Source: Ceratopteris richardii (Eukaryota; Streptophyta; Polypodiopsida; Polypodiales; Pteridaceae). Taken from it: a stretch of DNA of 64,000 nucleotides. The translations under genes and the position numbers were made by a program. Location of the stretch: assembly GCA_020310875.1 (NCBI GenBank), contig CM035416.1:71873983-71937982 (forward strand), in the 5' to 3' direction. Positions 23,001 through 28,944 of this stretch are shown here, piece by piece; position 1 is the first letter of the stretch, and each line of letters opens with the position of its first letter. The notes under the pieces are model-generated. The model was not told the origin of the DNA, did not search any database, and saw only the letters and a list, made by a program, of their open reading frames with translations.

Positions 23001-23374
23001 CGACCATCCCGAACAAGGAACATTCTCAGCAGAGCTATCATACTCAACATGGTCAACAGACACATCAGACGAAGGAAAGGACATATTGGAGGAAGAAGGA
23101 ATCCTCAAAAGCAATACAAACTGACTTGAGACTCACAAAACAAAATCAGCAGACATACTACCAAAGACGGGCCACATTCATCAAAAAGGTGGAGAATACA
23201 GTACGCTCCGCCCAAGTGAAGCAAATCTGGATGCCGAAAGACAAGACCAGCTGCATACATCGAGCAACTACTTCCAATTGCACACATGAGGAATTGTCAA
23301 GATTCAGAGTATGCATGATAGGGCCACATTACCAGGCCAAGCATTCGGCACGTCCTTCTTCTACTTTCGGATAG
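14051..23374 (+). CDS. ORF1: Gag-Pol polyprotein of element A (3107 aa)
   Basis: One open frame from ATG encodes the structural and enzymatic proteins of the element. Domains: Gag core about aa 350-500; three CX2CX3HX4C zinc knuckles starting at C571, C786 and C814; a Glu/Lys-rich spacer about 840-1230; protease with DSGA at D1244; RT about 1640-1880 with YVDD at 1800-1803; RNase H about 1940-2060 (D1946); a first integrase-type zinc module (H2C2) about 2150-2193; a second one about 2278-2320; integrase core D2348, D2410, E2446 (D-61-D-35-E); an integrase C-terminal region about 2565-2630; a second protease-like region with DTGA at D2718; and a Trp-motif tail (W2917, W2959, W2975, W3060). The RT and RNase H read as Athila/Tat-like. 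No frameshift separates Gag from Pol. The duplicate zinc module and everything after 2630 go beyond the usual family layout. Confidence 0.95.
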   Translation: MNLRSGRTLGSRRSVISSVGSVAEPSNRSHYSETSSESEGEIPMASEDMQNTVPMIGQMSIIEGEYRTSLEYVSTNHNEIPIYLDGLNRSVARLRKASEAYIVPRPAVKYIGGLYMDKQDIQYMVTEHPEIINERGEENDTSSLNRHGTEEQVTTPRGRSTITKLWRGDLVPQDDTLIDVYLINGMEHLLRTHSSIWDAAPNPVTIYELQDPEFPTIITYLDKDHRRYWPVTESERAELKYQNIPVFPPRDQATTSRNPHGTSRNDSSQHSGQTQQTQQTQIPIRPHVQFAIPATNPNYRPQPAMDPRQGVRAPVRPQVVRGLGIPIGRPTYPVMLRQPEVGRRLRPIQVAKCMRNHYDGSSEPYNHIAEFKQVVRAEQVDDFMIQYESFGLTLSDTALAWFQPLDPNTFQNMDQVYQELIEEFTKSGIKNNSSPLIHSFKQVPTESVRLAARRFKQYVDRCPVEERPTQNKMVSLFLEGLLNGTLRSLVYVKRVQTLQECMKECIDLEDNLAGDLKIPQGSVKSEESSNSTSNPKNNIEEIADLLAKKLNMQGQRNYPTNPMRTPMLRRCMQCGGDHPSHLCTRGVVPPPAYAPHRPSVPGPLQYCSIEQRYTNHNTENCPYNRQTRPTQPYVRPYGYPQNQQGGEAFRYPSYQPQAPMPRPYAYQGYTQPQPVLGQQPPHPQNVVPVKIAQPEENLERAIVPATPLTSSEPYDSFYEPSQGAYPGYESSTMEYGQQYDPYAYGMETPESSYNYEQDYVPLMYTAPRATMPPRPMNRPPVPRGPCYRCGGDHYIRECTLPNPPPPQRIWEGYCSDCGKEHLFRDCPKNPNKVTSNVQINVIEVIESSGSDKEYTIPLKAITRAKARENPDKTEENNQSDKEGNTPIPHRGEDSEEPEKSIISKRSQKWKQRRDRIKEKKLVQKKEKEKSEQKSTEESQAEEDNKKENKKEEVESVLADTMPEDLAMWIQAYKERIKAGPTIEQHEREYPRGDLEKERLEICRKLIEVAQQTLEKPTSPLPNNRICEEKFQECLNNQKKPNVNRPLDNEIGVERKEGSIVPETEGDWTKDLWARVQEDKWKKVEGMEPPFEELKAENEMEDSIPELNSEEIFPMDASDKEAEDDVKELPNYTGEYEHNSELYRIPSIQRRETNPSVQTSEIIQRLREVKIPCTLTFEELLKVKPHLKEKLINQWEVKEAKKEVDDEVKTMRIPVDKVGDFSEGDEGNTCLPITYKGYTTKAILDSGAGVGIATKEIWEKWGKPALRPTRMKIQMADGHTERPLGLLERVVFTTCGVEFEHTLAICHFERPSNYEMILGRPFMRQLKVVQDWGKDAVYLQHAGVTTRINLHTYAYQDVPPLQWNQVHKEEDDQSIHSAGSSDQSWMNEDTHLWICQAAKKEEERRKSWQQKQGVVRSVQDPAYMPQVFPDEEFEPHGWMEILATLDVCVNEEVVTMNECIDEEGYDISLYMVVLQEAEEGEVIEEDWKEDYESIEMEPEPVELGISTTNIDITANEKHNEYTPKEELEVERELEDEENRPQDQFEVPAHFKKYEVEERKIAIQMPKREAQPGIAYDNKEQTKKIVVTMEGGEERCTFIGQDVSEEEEQELIRLIREYRDVFAWTYKDLKGVDPSICAHRIPMTSEAKPSKQRPYTYNDVYSAKIKEEIDKLLDAGFIYEIEHTEWVSPLVVVPKKNGKLRVCINLKKVNSATIRDSYPLPITDHLLERVAGKEVYSFLDGFSGYNQVAIAPEDQHKTAFATEWGVYAFRVMPFGLTNAPATFQRLMCHVFKEFLRKSMEVYVDDLCTYSAIRSEHIPELEKIFAKCRQYRVCLNPEKCVFMMRQGKILGHIVSKNGISTDEDKIKVILDLPRPKTAKEVQAFMGHCGYYRRFIHMYAIIARPLYALLTQFNWTEECEKAFNELKNRLSSAPILRVPNWNKPFHIHVDASKFAIGCILAQPADTGKLDHPIAYASRQLNQAERNYTTTEREGLGMVYAVKKFRHYLLANKFKFFIDHQALLYLVNKPCNTGRLVRWFLLLMEFDFEVIVKKGNTHIRADHLSRMTHGEPPIGVPDDLPDTYLFNLEVCPQWAEKLIPILTHGPKDGITPNRKQDLWKTKNLHIIAGSLYHQDSSGLLMRCVEEGEQEMWLQKAHTNQWNTHLNANGTWQTLKRFGIYWPTMQRDAHHYVSTCQTCQEQIPGENSTLCYSTIAPRWSMPLVKFLKTREYPGGATLARKRALKEQSKDYVILGKQLFKRGKDNQLRLCIHENEYLSVLEMAHAGAAGGHFSADRTVKMILFAGLWWPTLHMDAETYVRSCETCQKAKYPIRRDDMPLRPMVCARAFTKWGIDFIGPINPPAKGSHAEYIIVATDYLTKWVEAKATRKNDAQTTAKFLFEHIFTRFGLPIEIVSDRGTHFLNEVIESLMNEFLVIHKKSAPYHPQANGQAESSNKVLCTVLTKIVNNGRSDWDKQLHHAIWAFRVAYKTAIGTTPFNLVYGQNAILPIDFLVPTLKVAQQYEWNGHELSQQLDQIEKLHETRLQAVAGIYAAKRRQKAYYDAHIKDKGLKEGDLVLVYTLKQHAKKLQKRGYGPMIINQISTSGAVNLATLDGDILPNYISGCRVKRFMEPLTDQMLARLLGAQSRKKEEERIREEARQEALERIRKRKEWMRERDERYRVGEELIPMANFRATENSGQQRRQPYLNLGAGRKEYHLVDALIDTGAAISCIRFSLSQRLKEELRPSKAQLIGIGGKVTQCIGEITLPLHMGNNTMEQRLLVCQDQDLLEDVVLGQDWIYEYEVTIQLALGYISARIGPREVFSLLDERPPKAAIIEPEVHPNEQSHDCMFTSNIGTPSSSTSCENTVSPVCTPSLSVESHKSAQEHEIKHREPQSPRKNIPLQEVKSTPVKVYPIPHSTLAWIRKDQKKAYLQQQKRLRQQHEHLYKKTKNFGHFQQPRLKSIWIPKKLITAQPDRTKIWIPKSRTQRTTIPNKEHSQQSYHTQHGQQTHQTKERTYWRKKESSKAIQTDLRLTKQNQQTYYQRRATFIKKVENTVRSAQVKQIWMPKDKTSCIHRATTSNCTHEELSRFRVCMIGPHYQAKHSARPSSTFG

Positions 23375-23454
23375 TAGCGCACATTTTCCCTTTGGAAATA
23401 AGAGAGCACTTGTATATACTTAAAAAATGACTCCAAACAAATTCACTAACCGCT

Positions 23455-23489
23455 TCGGCTATGAACTAACTTTTATGTTTACTTTTCAG
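23455..23489 (+). promoter_or_regulatory. Putative splice acceptor before ORF2
   Basis: The order is CTAAC, then a pyrimidine-rich run TTTTATGTTTACTTTTCAG, with CAG at 23487-23489. This fits a plant branch point plus acceptor, 115 bases after the ORF1 stop and 167 bases before the ORF2 ATG. A subgenomic spliced RNA using the leader donor at 12565 would allow ORF2 to be translated, as in env-like genes of other plant gypsy elements. Inferred, not shown. Confidence 0.5.
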
Positions 23490-23655
23490 CAAAAACATAT
23501 AAAATTACATGAAAACTTCAGGTATTACCTTTCTCACACCCACGGGAAAGGGACGACACCATGCACTCGGAACTTCATCAAATTATTAATCAACATATGG
23601 AGGAGGATTTCTGAAAAAAATATGGATACTAATACATCCTCTATATTGAGTGCAG

Positions 23656-26600
23656 ATGACATCTTCTGACTCAGAAGCTACACAGCAGGAAGAGGAACTA
23701 CTTCTTCCATTGGGGTCAATAACCAAAGTCAGAGGACATTGGTTTCGAGATGACCAACCTATCTCGGAACTTCTATTCATGGCCACCATCAAGATTATGG
23801 ACAGGGACCACTATTTCCCTATTATGTCACAGGATTTCAAGACCATAATACAAGGGTTACCACATATCGAAGAAGTATGGACTCAAGCTGGCATTGAAGC
23901 ATTTTTGAAGATACCTATATGTGTACCCGACTTCCAAAGATGTACACAAGTAATGAATACTATGCAGCCGGCTGCTACAAAGATTTCGGTTCCAGAAGCA
24001 AAGGTTTTGGACAAGGTGGGCAAGTGGAAGACCATTCAATTCACTCATGAATTGATCAATAAGACCTTTGGATGGAATCAAGAAGGCATTACCAATGTCA
24101 AAGAGGAATGCCACGACCCCAAGAAAAGATCATTCCTGGAGATTAACAGAGTGGATATTGAAGATGCAGTACGTTTGGTACACCAACACTTTTGTTTTCC
24201 TGGCATGAACAGATACACTGCACCTCAGAAGATTGTAGTTCAGTTACTCTCCCATGCCATGAGACAAATAGGAAACAAAGTGAATCTCACAGGTTACGTA
24301 CAAGAGCGATTGTTTGAAGCTCAGAAGAAATGGGGGCAAAAGAAGTTCCTGAACGGTGGTTCAGCCTTGACCTTATTGATATATGAAGCCCTAGACATGA
24401 GACACTGCTTACGAGAGATGCCAACAGCAGAAGGACTAGCAAGGTATGCAAAATCCGCTTCTGTCCCTAAGAAAAAGAAAGCAGCAGTTGTAGTGGAAGA
24501 GGCCGGGACCAGCACACAGAAGCCCATGAGGGGTACAAAACGCTTGCGAGAAGAAGAAGCCCAAGCAACACCGCAGTCCAAGAGAACGCATCTCTTGCCT
24601 AAGGTCACGACGGCTCAAATGCCGATTTCAAAAAGAGACTTGTCTGCTGCCCTCGAGGAAACACACCAGTATATGCAAGGGCAGGTAAATCTAAATGTCC
24701 AAGGACATCAATATAGACAAGCGAGTCAAATTCAGCAAAAACAGAGTACAGAAACACCTCCAAAACAACCTGGAAGATACCAAGAATTGGGCATTGATGA
24801 CTCAAGTACGAATACGGAATCCAGTCCTGAAAAAGACACGCTAGATACTGATATCAGGACAGAAACCTATGAAGAGGAAGGACCGGAATTCAATCAAATG
24901 GAAGTGACACCGGACAGCCAGAAGGAAAAAGAAAAGAAGATGGATGATGCTCAGGAACAGGAGCATGTCATTCAATTGAATGACACTACCAAAGTAAGCA
25001 TCAAGGAAGACACAACTACTGGGGTTACACATGTCAAGATACCTATTAAAGAGGAAGAACAAACCCTAAAGAATATGGATGCGGGAGAGATCCCACAAAA
25101 AGAACAAACAATAATCGAGGTGCCTGATGACACACCTCAAGCACAGGATGAAAACATGAGGGCTGAGCCACGGATACAGCTTCAAATCAGGCAGCCCCAT
25201 GATACCACTTTACACATTGCTCAAGGTAAAGACGTGACTACCGGAGAAGAACCCTCAATACCGAAAACTTGGCTCAATGTGGATGTGACTCAACTGAAGC
25301 CGGTAGTGAAGCAAATGATCCAGACAGCTATGGATACGCAACAGCAAATGATGGATATAGATGCAGACTATGACAAAGCCATGCAAGAAAAGAATCAGTT
25401 TCAACTCATGAGTGAACAGCTATCGGCACAGCTAATTGCGGCACAAAAAGAGGTGGCAAACAAAAATACTGAAGTGCAAGCAATCAAGACACAATATGAC
25501 GAATCCATTGCCCAAAATCAAAAGTTGCTTACACAACTAGAAGAGTGGCAACAATTACACAAAGCAAGCGAGGCTGAGAAAGAAAAAATGAAGATGCGAA
25601 GTGTACTATTAGAGCAGCAACTCAAGCTATATCTCGAAGAGAACGACAGCCTGCGCGATAGGAATAAAGAATTGATGAAATCTTTATTATATGATCAACC
25701 ACTGATACAACAGGGCCCCTCAGAAACTAAAGAACAGGAATTAAAAGAACAGATAGCGGAGTATGCCAAATTGCTACAACAAGCTAAGGAAGTACAAGAA
25801 GAATCAGAACGGCGGCACAATCAAGAAATGAGTGAGCTCAAAAGGCAGCTGAATTCAGCACAGGCCAAACTGGTACAGAGCTACAGTGAAAACATGGATC
25901 ACGTAGCCGACATAGGTAAGGAGCTCCTAGCCACCAAAGAAAAACTCGGTGAAGCCCTGCAAAAGATAAAAGAAAAAGAAGAATGCAGTGAAGAGCTACA
26001 GAATCAGCACAAAGGTAAAGAACCGATCGGGACATCAGTAGTGCCAGAAACAGAACATCCTACTGACGAGGTAGAGGTAAGCCCTCTATCTCAACCGATC
26101 TATCATTCTCCAATGCATGAGCAGATGGCGGATATGCATGATGATCATCCAATGCCATACACTGCAGAAATAAGTCAGAAGGAACGGGCACTAGTGGTGT
26201 CCCGATTGACGGAAAGTTTTGAGAATGAAGTCATCAAGGTCATGAAGGAAGCCAAAATCAAAGGTAAAGACTTGGAGAAGATCATCAAGCCTTTCAACAT
26301 TCCATATGGACTGTTGAAAGAGAAAACAAGGCAATATATAAAGAAGGTTACACACAAAAGTCCGGATCAGCAGCTTAATTTCAAGAATGACACATTCACG
26401 TACACTCAAGCAGATTTTGAAGCTGCACAGCCAGTGTGGAGGAGAAAGTTTTTGGAGAAACATCCCACACTACGGGTGCACTGGGAGGCCGCACCTTATT
26501 TATTACAGGTAAACCCTTCGTTTTGTCCCATACCACGCAGAAGGGTTGCAACAGAATTTTTGGCTTTACAACGCAGCGGCACTATTAATAAACAGTGGCT

Positions 26601-27255
26601 AAACTATCCGATGTTACCTAGCCCGCCACATAATTATTCGCCAACCGAGGATTATATGATCAAAACCATAGAATTTTGGCTACAAAACTATGCGACTGTA
26701 CCAGATTTAGCAGTTAAGATGACAAATAAAATACTTGGTATGCTACTTACAGTCCTGAAGGTTTTCAAACATGCGGCATATACATTTCTGAACTTCATCG
26801 GCATTAATCAAGGCACCGATATACTTATCTTCGATCTATCAGTAATGCCGAGCCGCCCCACAATAATGGCATATTATTCTAGACTCATGTTTTTGCCAAG
26901 TCCATACATGCAAATATTTGAAGAAGCATTTTTTACAGGATTTTTTGAAATAGATTCAGAGGTATTTTTGAAGATGTCATCAAATCTGAATGCCAGACTT
27001 GTGGCATATGAATTAAGCTTCTTCGCAGATCATAGACAACCGCCAAACGATGGAGTCAAAGCGGAACAATGGAAACAGATCATGATACGTGAAGCTAATC
27101 TGCTAAACGATACAGAGCAACAAGTATACAGAACATATGCCCGGCGCTTATCAAAGCCTGTCGGGGACGACAGAGTTCAGGAGGGGGGCAGTGTTGAGGG
27201 CGAAACGAGTAAGAAAAGGAAAAAAAGAAAGCAACGAAAGAAACAGCTTCACTAA
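23656..27255 (+). CDS. ORF2: large protein of unknown function downstream of pol (1199 aa)
   Basis: The first ATG in the frame is at 23656. I do not recognise a known enzyme. Visible parts: an N-terminal globular region (about aa 1-270) with VRGHWFRDDQPI and FTHELINKTFGW; a charged, low-complexity middle (about 270-540); a long coiled-coil-like Gln/Glu/Lys/Leu region (about 550-790); a C-terminal region (about 920-1140) with QPVWRRKFLEKHP, NPSFCPIPRRR and KQWLNYP; and a very basic tail (KKRKKRKQRKK) that looks like a nuclear localisation signal. No signal peptide or clear membrane segment is seen, so a classic envelope protein is unlikely. The C-terminal region is shared with minus-strand remnants at 33222-34241 and 60616-60804, so it belongs to the lineage and not to this copy alone. 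The role could be structural, nuclear targeting or regulatory; I cannot say which. Confidence 0.85.
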   Translation: MTSSDSEATQQEEELLLPLGSITKVRGHWFRDDQPISELLFMATIKIMDRDHYFPIMSQDFKTIIQGLPHIEEVWTQAGIEAFLKIPICVPDFQRCTQVMNTMQPAATKISVPEAKVLDKVGKWKTIQFTHELINKTFGWNQEGITNVKEECHDPKKRSFLEINRVDIEDAVRLVHQHFCFPGMNRYTAPQKIVVQLLSHAMRQIGNKVNLTGYVQERLFEAQKKWGQKKFLNGGSALTLLIYEALDMRHCLREMPTAEGLARYAKSASVPKKKKAAVVVEEAGTSTQKPMRGTKRLREEEAQATPQSKRTHLLPKVTTAQMPISKRDLSAALEETHQYMQGQVNLNVQGHQYRQASQIQQKQSTETPPKQPGRYQELGIDDSSTNTESSPEKDTLDTDIRTETYEEEGPEFNQMEVTPDSQKEKEKKMDDAQEQEHVIQLNDTTKVSIKEDTTTGVTHVKIPIKEEEQTLKNMDAGEIPQKEQTIIEVPDDTPQAQDENMRAEPRIQLQIRQPHDTTLHIAQGKDVTTGEEPSIPKTWLNVDVTQLKPVVKQMIQTAMDTQQQMMDIDADYDKAMQEKNQFQLMSEQLSAQLIAAQKEVANKNTEVQAIKTQYDESIAQNQKLLTQLEEWQQLHKASEAEKEKMKMRSVLLEQQLKLYLEENDSLRDRNKELMKSLLYDQPLIQQGPSETKEQELKEQIAEYAKLLQQAKEVQEESERRHNQEMSELKRQLNSAQAKLVQSYSENMDHVADIGKELLATKEKLGEALQKIKEKEECSEELQNQHKGKEPIGTSVVPETEHPTDEVEVSPLSQPIYHSPMHEQMADMHDDHPMPYTAEISQKERALVVSRLTESFENEVIKVMKEAKIKGKDLEKIIKPFNIPYGLLKEKTRQYIKKVTHKSPDQQLNFKNDTFTYTQADFEAAQPVWRRKFLEKHPTLRVHWEAAPYLLQVNPSFCPIPRRRVATEFLALQRSGTINKQWLNYPMLPSPPHNYSPTEDYMIKTIEFWLQNYATVPDLAVKMTNKILGMLLTVLKVFKHAAYTFLNFIGINQGTDILIFDLSVMPSRPTIMAYYSRLMFLPSPYMQIFEEAFFTGFFEIDSEVFLKMSSNLNARLVAYELSFFADHRQPPNDGVKAEQWKQIMIREANLLNDTEQQVYRTYARRLSKPVGDDRVQEGGSVEGETSKKRKKRKQRKKQLH

Positions 27256-27692
27256 AAGGGCAAATTTGAAGATAGACAAATGTAAAGATACATCTCTGCA
27301 GGAAGCCCCGCAGGGGCGCAACACCCATCTCTGCACAGAGCCCCGCAGGGGCACGCACCAGGCTACAAAGCTAAACCCCGGGGTCCAGAGGAGTGGATTT
27401 TTCAAACATCAGAGTAGGACCAAAAGTTAGAAAGGGGTAGAGGCTGAAAAGTTGAAGAGGGTGACTAAGAATAGCACATTCCTAGTCACTGGTGGCGTGC
27501 GTGGCAACCCAAGTCAACAGGCAAGACAACTACATCAGGCTCTCGAGTAGTAGAGCTTGAATCAAGAAGGCCATCGAATCTGCATGTCTGTTCAACTGCA
27601 GACAATACTGACCACAGGGCGCGTGCGCGAAGCAAAGTCTGTCAAAAGAAGCGAAGTCTGTCAAGGGACGACAGAGGCGAAGAGGGGGAGAG
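27256..27692 (+). other. 3' untranslated region of element A with two GC-rich hairpins
   Basis: The region between ORF2 and the 3' LTR carries GCCCCGCAGGGGC twice, at about 27305-27317 and 27340-27352. Each can fold into a 5-bp GC stem with a 3-base loop, and each follows a CTCTGCA word. The role is unknown. No coding region is supported. Confidence 0.55.
27680..27692 (+). other. Polypurine tract of element A
   Basis: AAGAGGGGGAGAG directly abuts the TGTTG start of the 3' LTR. This is the expected primer site for plus-strand DNA synthesis. Confidence 0.9.
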
Positions 27693-28584
27693 TGTTGCAG
27701 AGCCAAAGAGCGCACAAAGCAGAGAAAAAGACGGGCCCCAAAATTTTTCCGATCTGGACCAAATATTTTTGTAACATATTCATTTGTGTAATATATTTCC
27801 CTTGTAAAGGCACTAGAGGAGTCCTCTAGATGCATTCCCATAGAAGAATAGAAGCTTACCCATGTAAAATAGTAGGAAATTAGCTCTTAGGGAATAAAGT
27901 GCCGGTCACTTGTGTGAAAGGACCATTTTTAGGGCACTGGTATATAAGTCAAATGTGACTCTTTGTAAAAGACTTTTTGCCATTGTGAGAATAGAGAGCA
28001 CAGAAATTCGAATTTGTGCCTTCTTCCCTCTTCATCTTCTTCTTTGTGAGCTTGTATGCATGTGTATTGCTTGGAAAGAGTGCTTGTGAGTGTGATCTAT
28101 CCTTGAGAGTGTTTCTTTGCTGTAGGAGAGGTGTGTGCGAGGTGTAAGAGGTGCTGAAGTGTAGGAAAGTATTCCCGCGACTCAGTATTTCTGTCATAAC
28201 TTGAAGTAGGAGTGTCGGAATTGCGTGAAACCACTGCCATTGGATGCGTCTTCTCGAGAGCTTCGAAACGCATATGCTATTTGCTATGTTTGGAGCTCGG
28301 AGCTAGGAGAAAAGTCCAAAATACTGACGGCTGCTGCACCAAGTATCGTTTCGTCTTGACCTACAGTTGAAGCTTGTTAGGATAAGTGTTTTTCTCATTT
28401 TCACTTTTGAGTAATACTTTTGCATTGACCATTACGCATTTGCATGTCTTCATACACTCGGCTAGGTTAGTATACTCTTCGGATTGATAAATTAAAAGCG
28501 TGTATCCCCACTATATGCACTTGTGAGGGGATTGAGGTACAGTCTCTTTCTCCGCAAGTCCCTAAGTTGAAGCTTAGGTCAACA
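27693..28584 (+). repeat. 3' LTR of element A
   Basis: The LTR is 892 bases with the same ends as 11616-12507, differing at about six positions and with no length difference. It is followed by the CAAAC duplication at 28585-28589. Confidence 0.95.
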
Positions 28585-28589
28585 CAAAC
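28585..28589. repeat. Target-site duplication (right), CAAAC
   Basis: This is the second copy of the five bases at 11611-11615. The site before insertion therefore read ...TACTAG-CAAAC-CAAAACC... Confidence 0.9.
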
Positions 28590-28944
28590 CAAAACCTATA
28601 AATATGTTTGACACAAAAGTATGAAATTCTTGCACATGCAGTGCGATAGTGCATTTTGAGACTACAGGGCTGTTGATGATGCCCTAGATGAAGTGATGAC
28701 TTTCTTTGACACCAATTGTTGGAGTTTGAGGTCTATGAAAGCACATAAATAGAACAAGGAAGAAGAAGAAGCTTAAATCACAACACAATATAGAATGTAT
28801 TACCAAGTGAATGTACAAAGATGAGTGACCTCTTAGGGTTATAGAAGTATATACAAGTTGGGGGAAAAAACCTGTTAAAGAGGGAAAAAAGTGCCCAATA
28901 GTTCAAAGTGTGTTCACACACAATACTATTGAAATAAATCAACA
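28590..28944 (-). mobile_element. 5' end of a copia element: PBS and 5' LTR
   Basis: The LTR (28717-28944) starts TGTTGGAGTTTGAGG and ends ATCAACA, and belongs to the same family as 3179-3404 and 31342-31566. To its left, TTTGACACCAAT resembles the reverse complement of the copia initiator-Met PBS, so this is a 5' LTR and the interior runs left. By orientation it could be the partner of the 3' LTR at 3179, with later insertions between them, although the two are strongly diverged. Old and broken. Confidence 0.65.

Larger units (their letters stand above)
11616..28584 (+). mobile_element. Element A: 17-kb Ty3/gypsy (Athila/Tat-like) element, looks whole
   Basis: The parts in order are: 5' LTR 11616-12507, PBS 12515-12532, a leader with a CpG-rich repeat array (12836-13935), ORF1 Gag-Pol 14051-23374, ORF2 23656-27255, PPT 27680-27692 and 3' LTR 27693-28584, flanked by CAAAC duplications. 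I count about six differences between the LTRs over 892 bases (about 0.7%). With plant rates near 1e-8 per site per year this is a few hundred thousand years. The rate for this organism is unknown. Both long frames are open throughout. The RT, RNase H and tRNA-Asp PBS point to the Athila/Tat side of plant gypsy. The extra 3' ORF and two integrase zinc modules are unusual. Confidence 0.93.

Noticed and set aside
14413-26463. Antisense frames of 60-103 aa across ORF1 and ORF2 of element A.
   Set aside because: They are shadows of the two long plus-strand frames, without motifs or start context.
26710-26800. A transmembrane helix in ORF2 (KILGMLLTVLKVFKHAAYTF), which would have supported an envelope protein.
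   Set aside because: It contains several Lys/His residues and the equivalent stretch in the 33606-34241 remnant is more polar (KILDMMQVVLKTFRN), so an amphipathic helix is more likely.
28717-28944. A certain pairing of this LTR with the one at 3179-3404 as one copia insertion.
   Set aside because: Orientation fits, but the two are as different from each other as from the third copy at 31342, so the pairing cannot be asserted.
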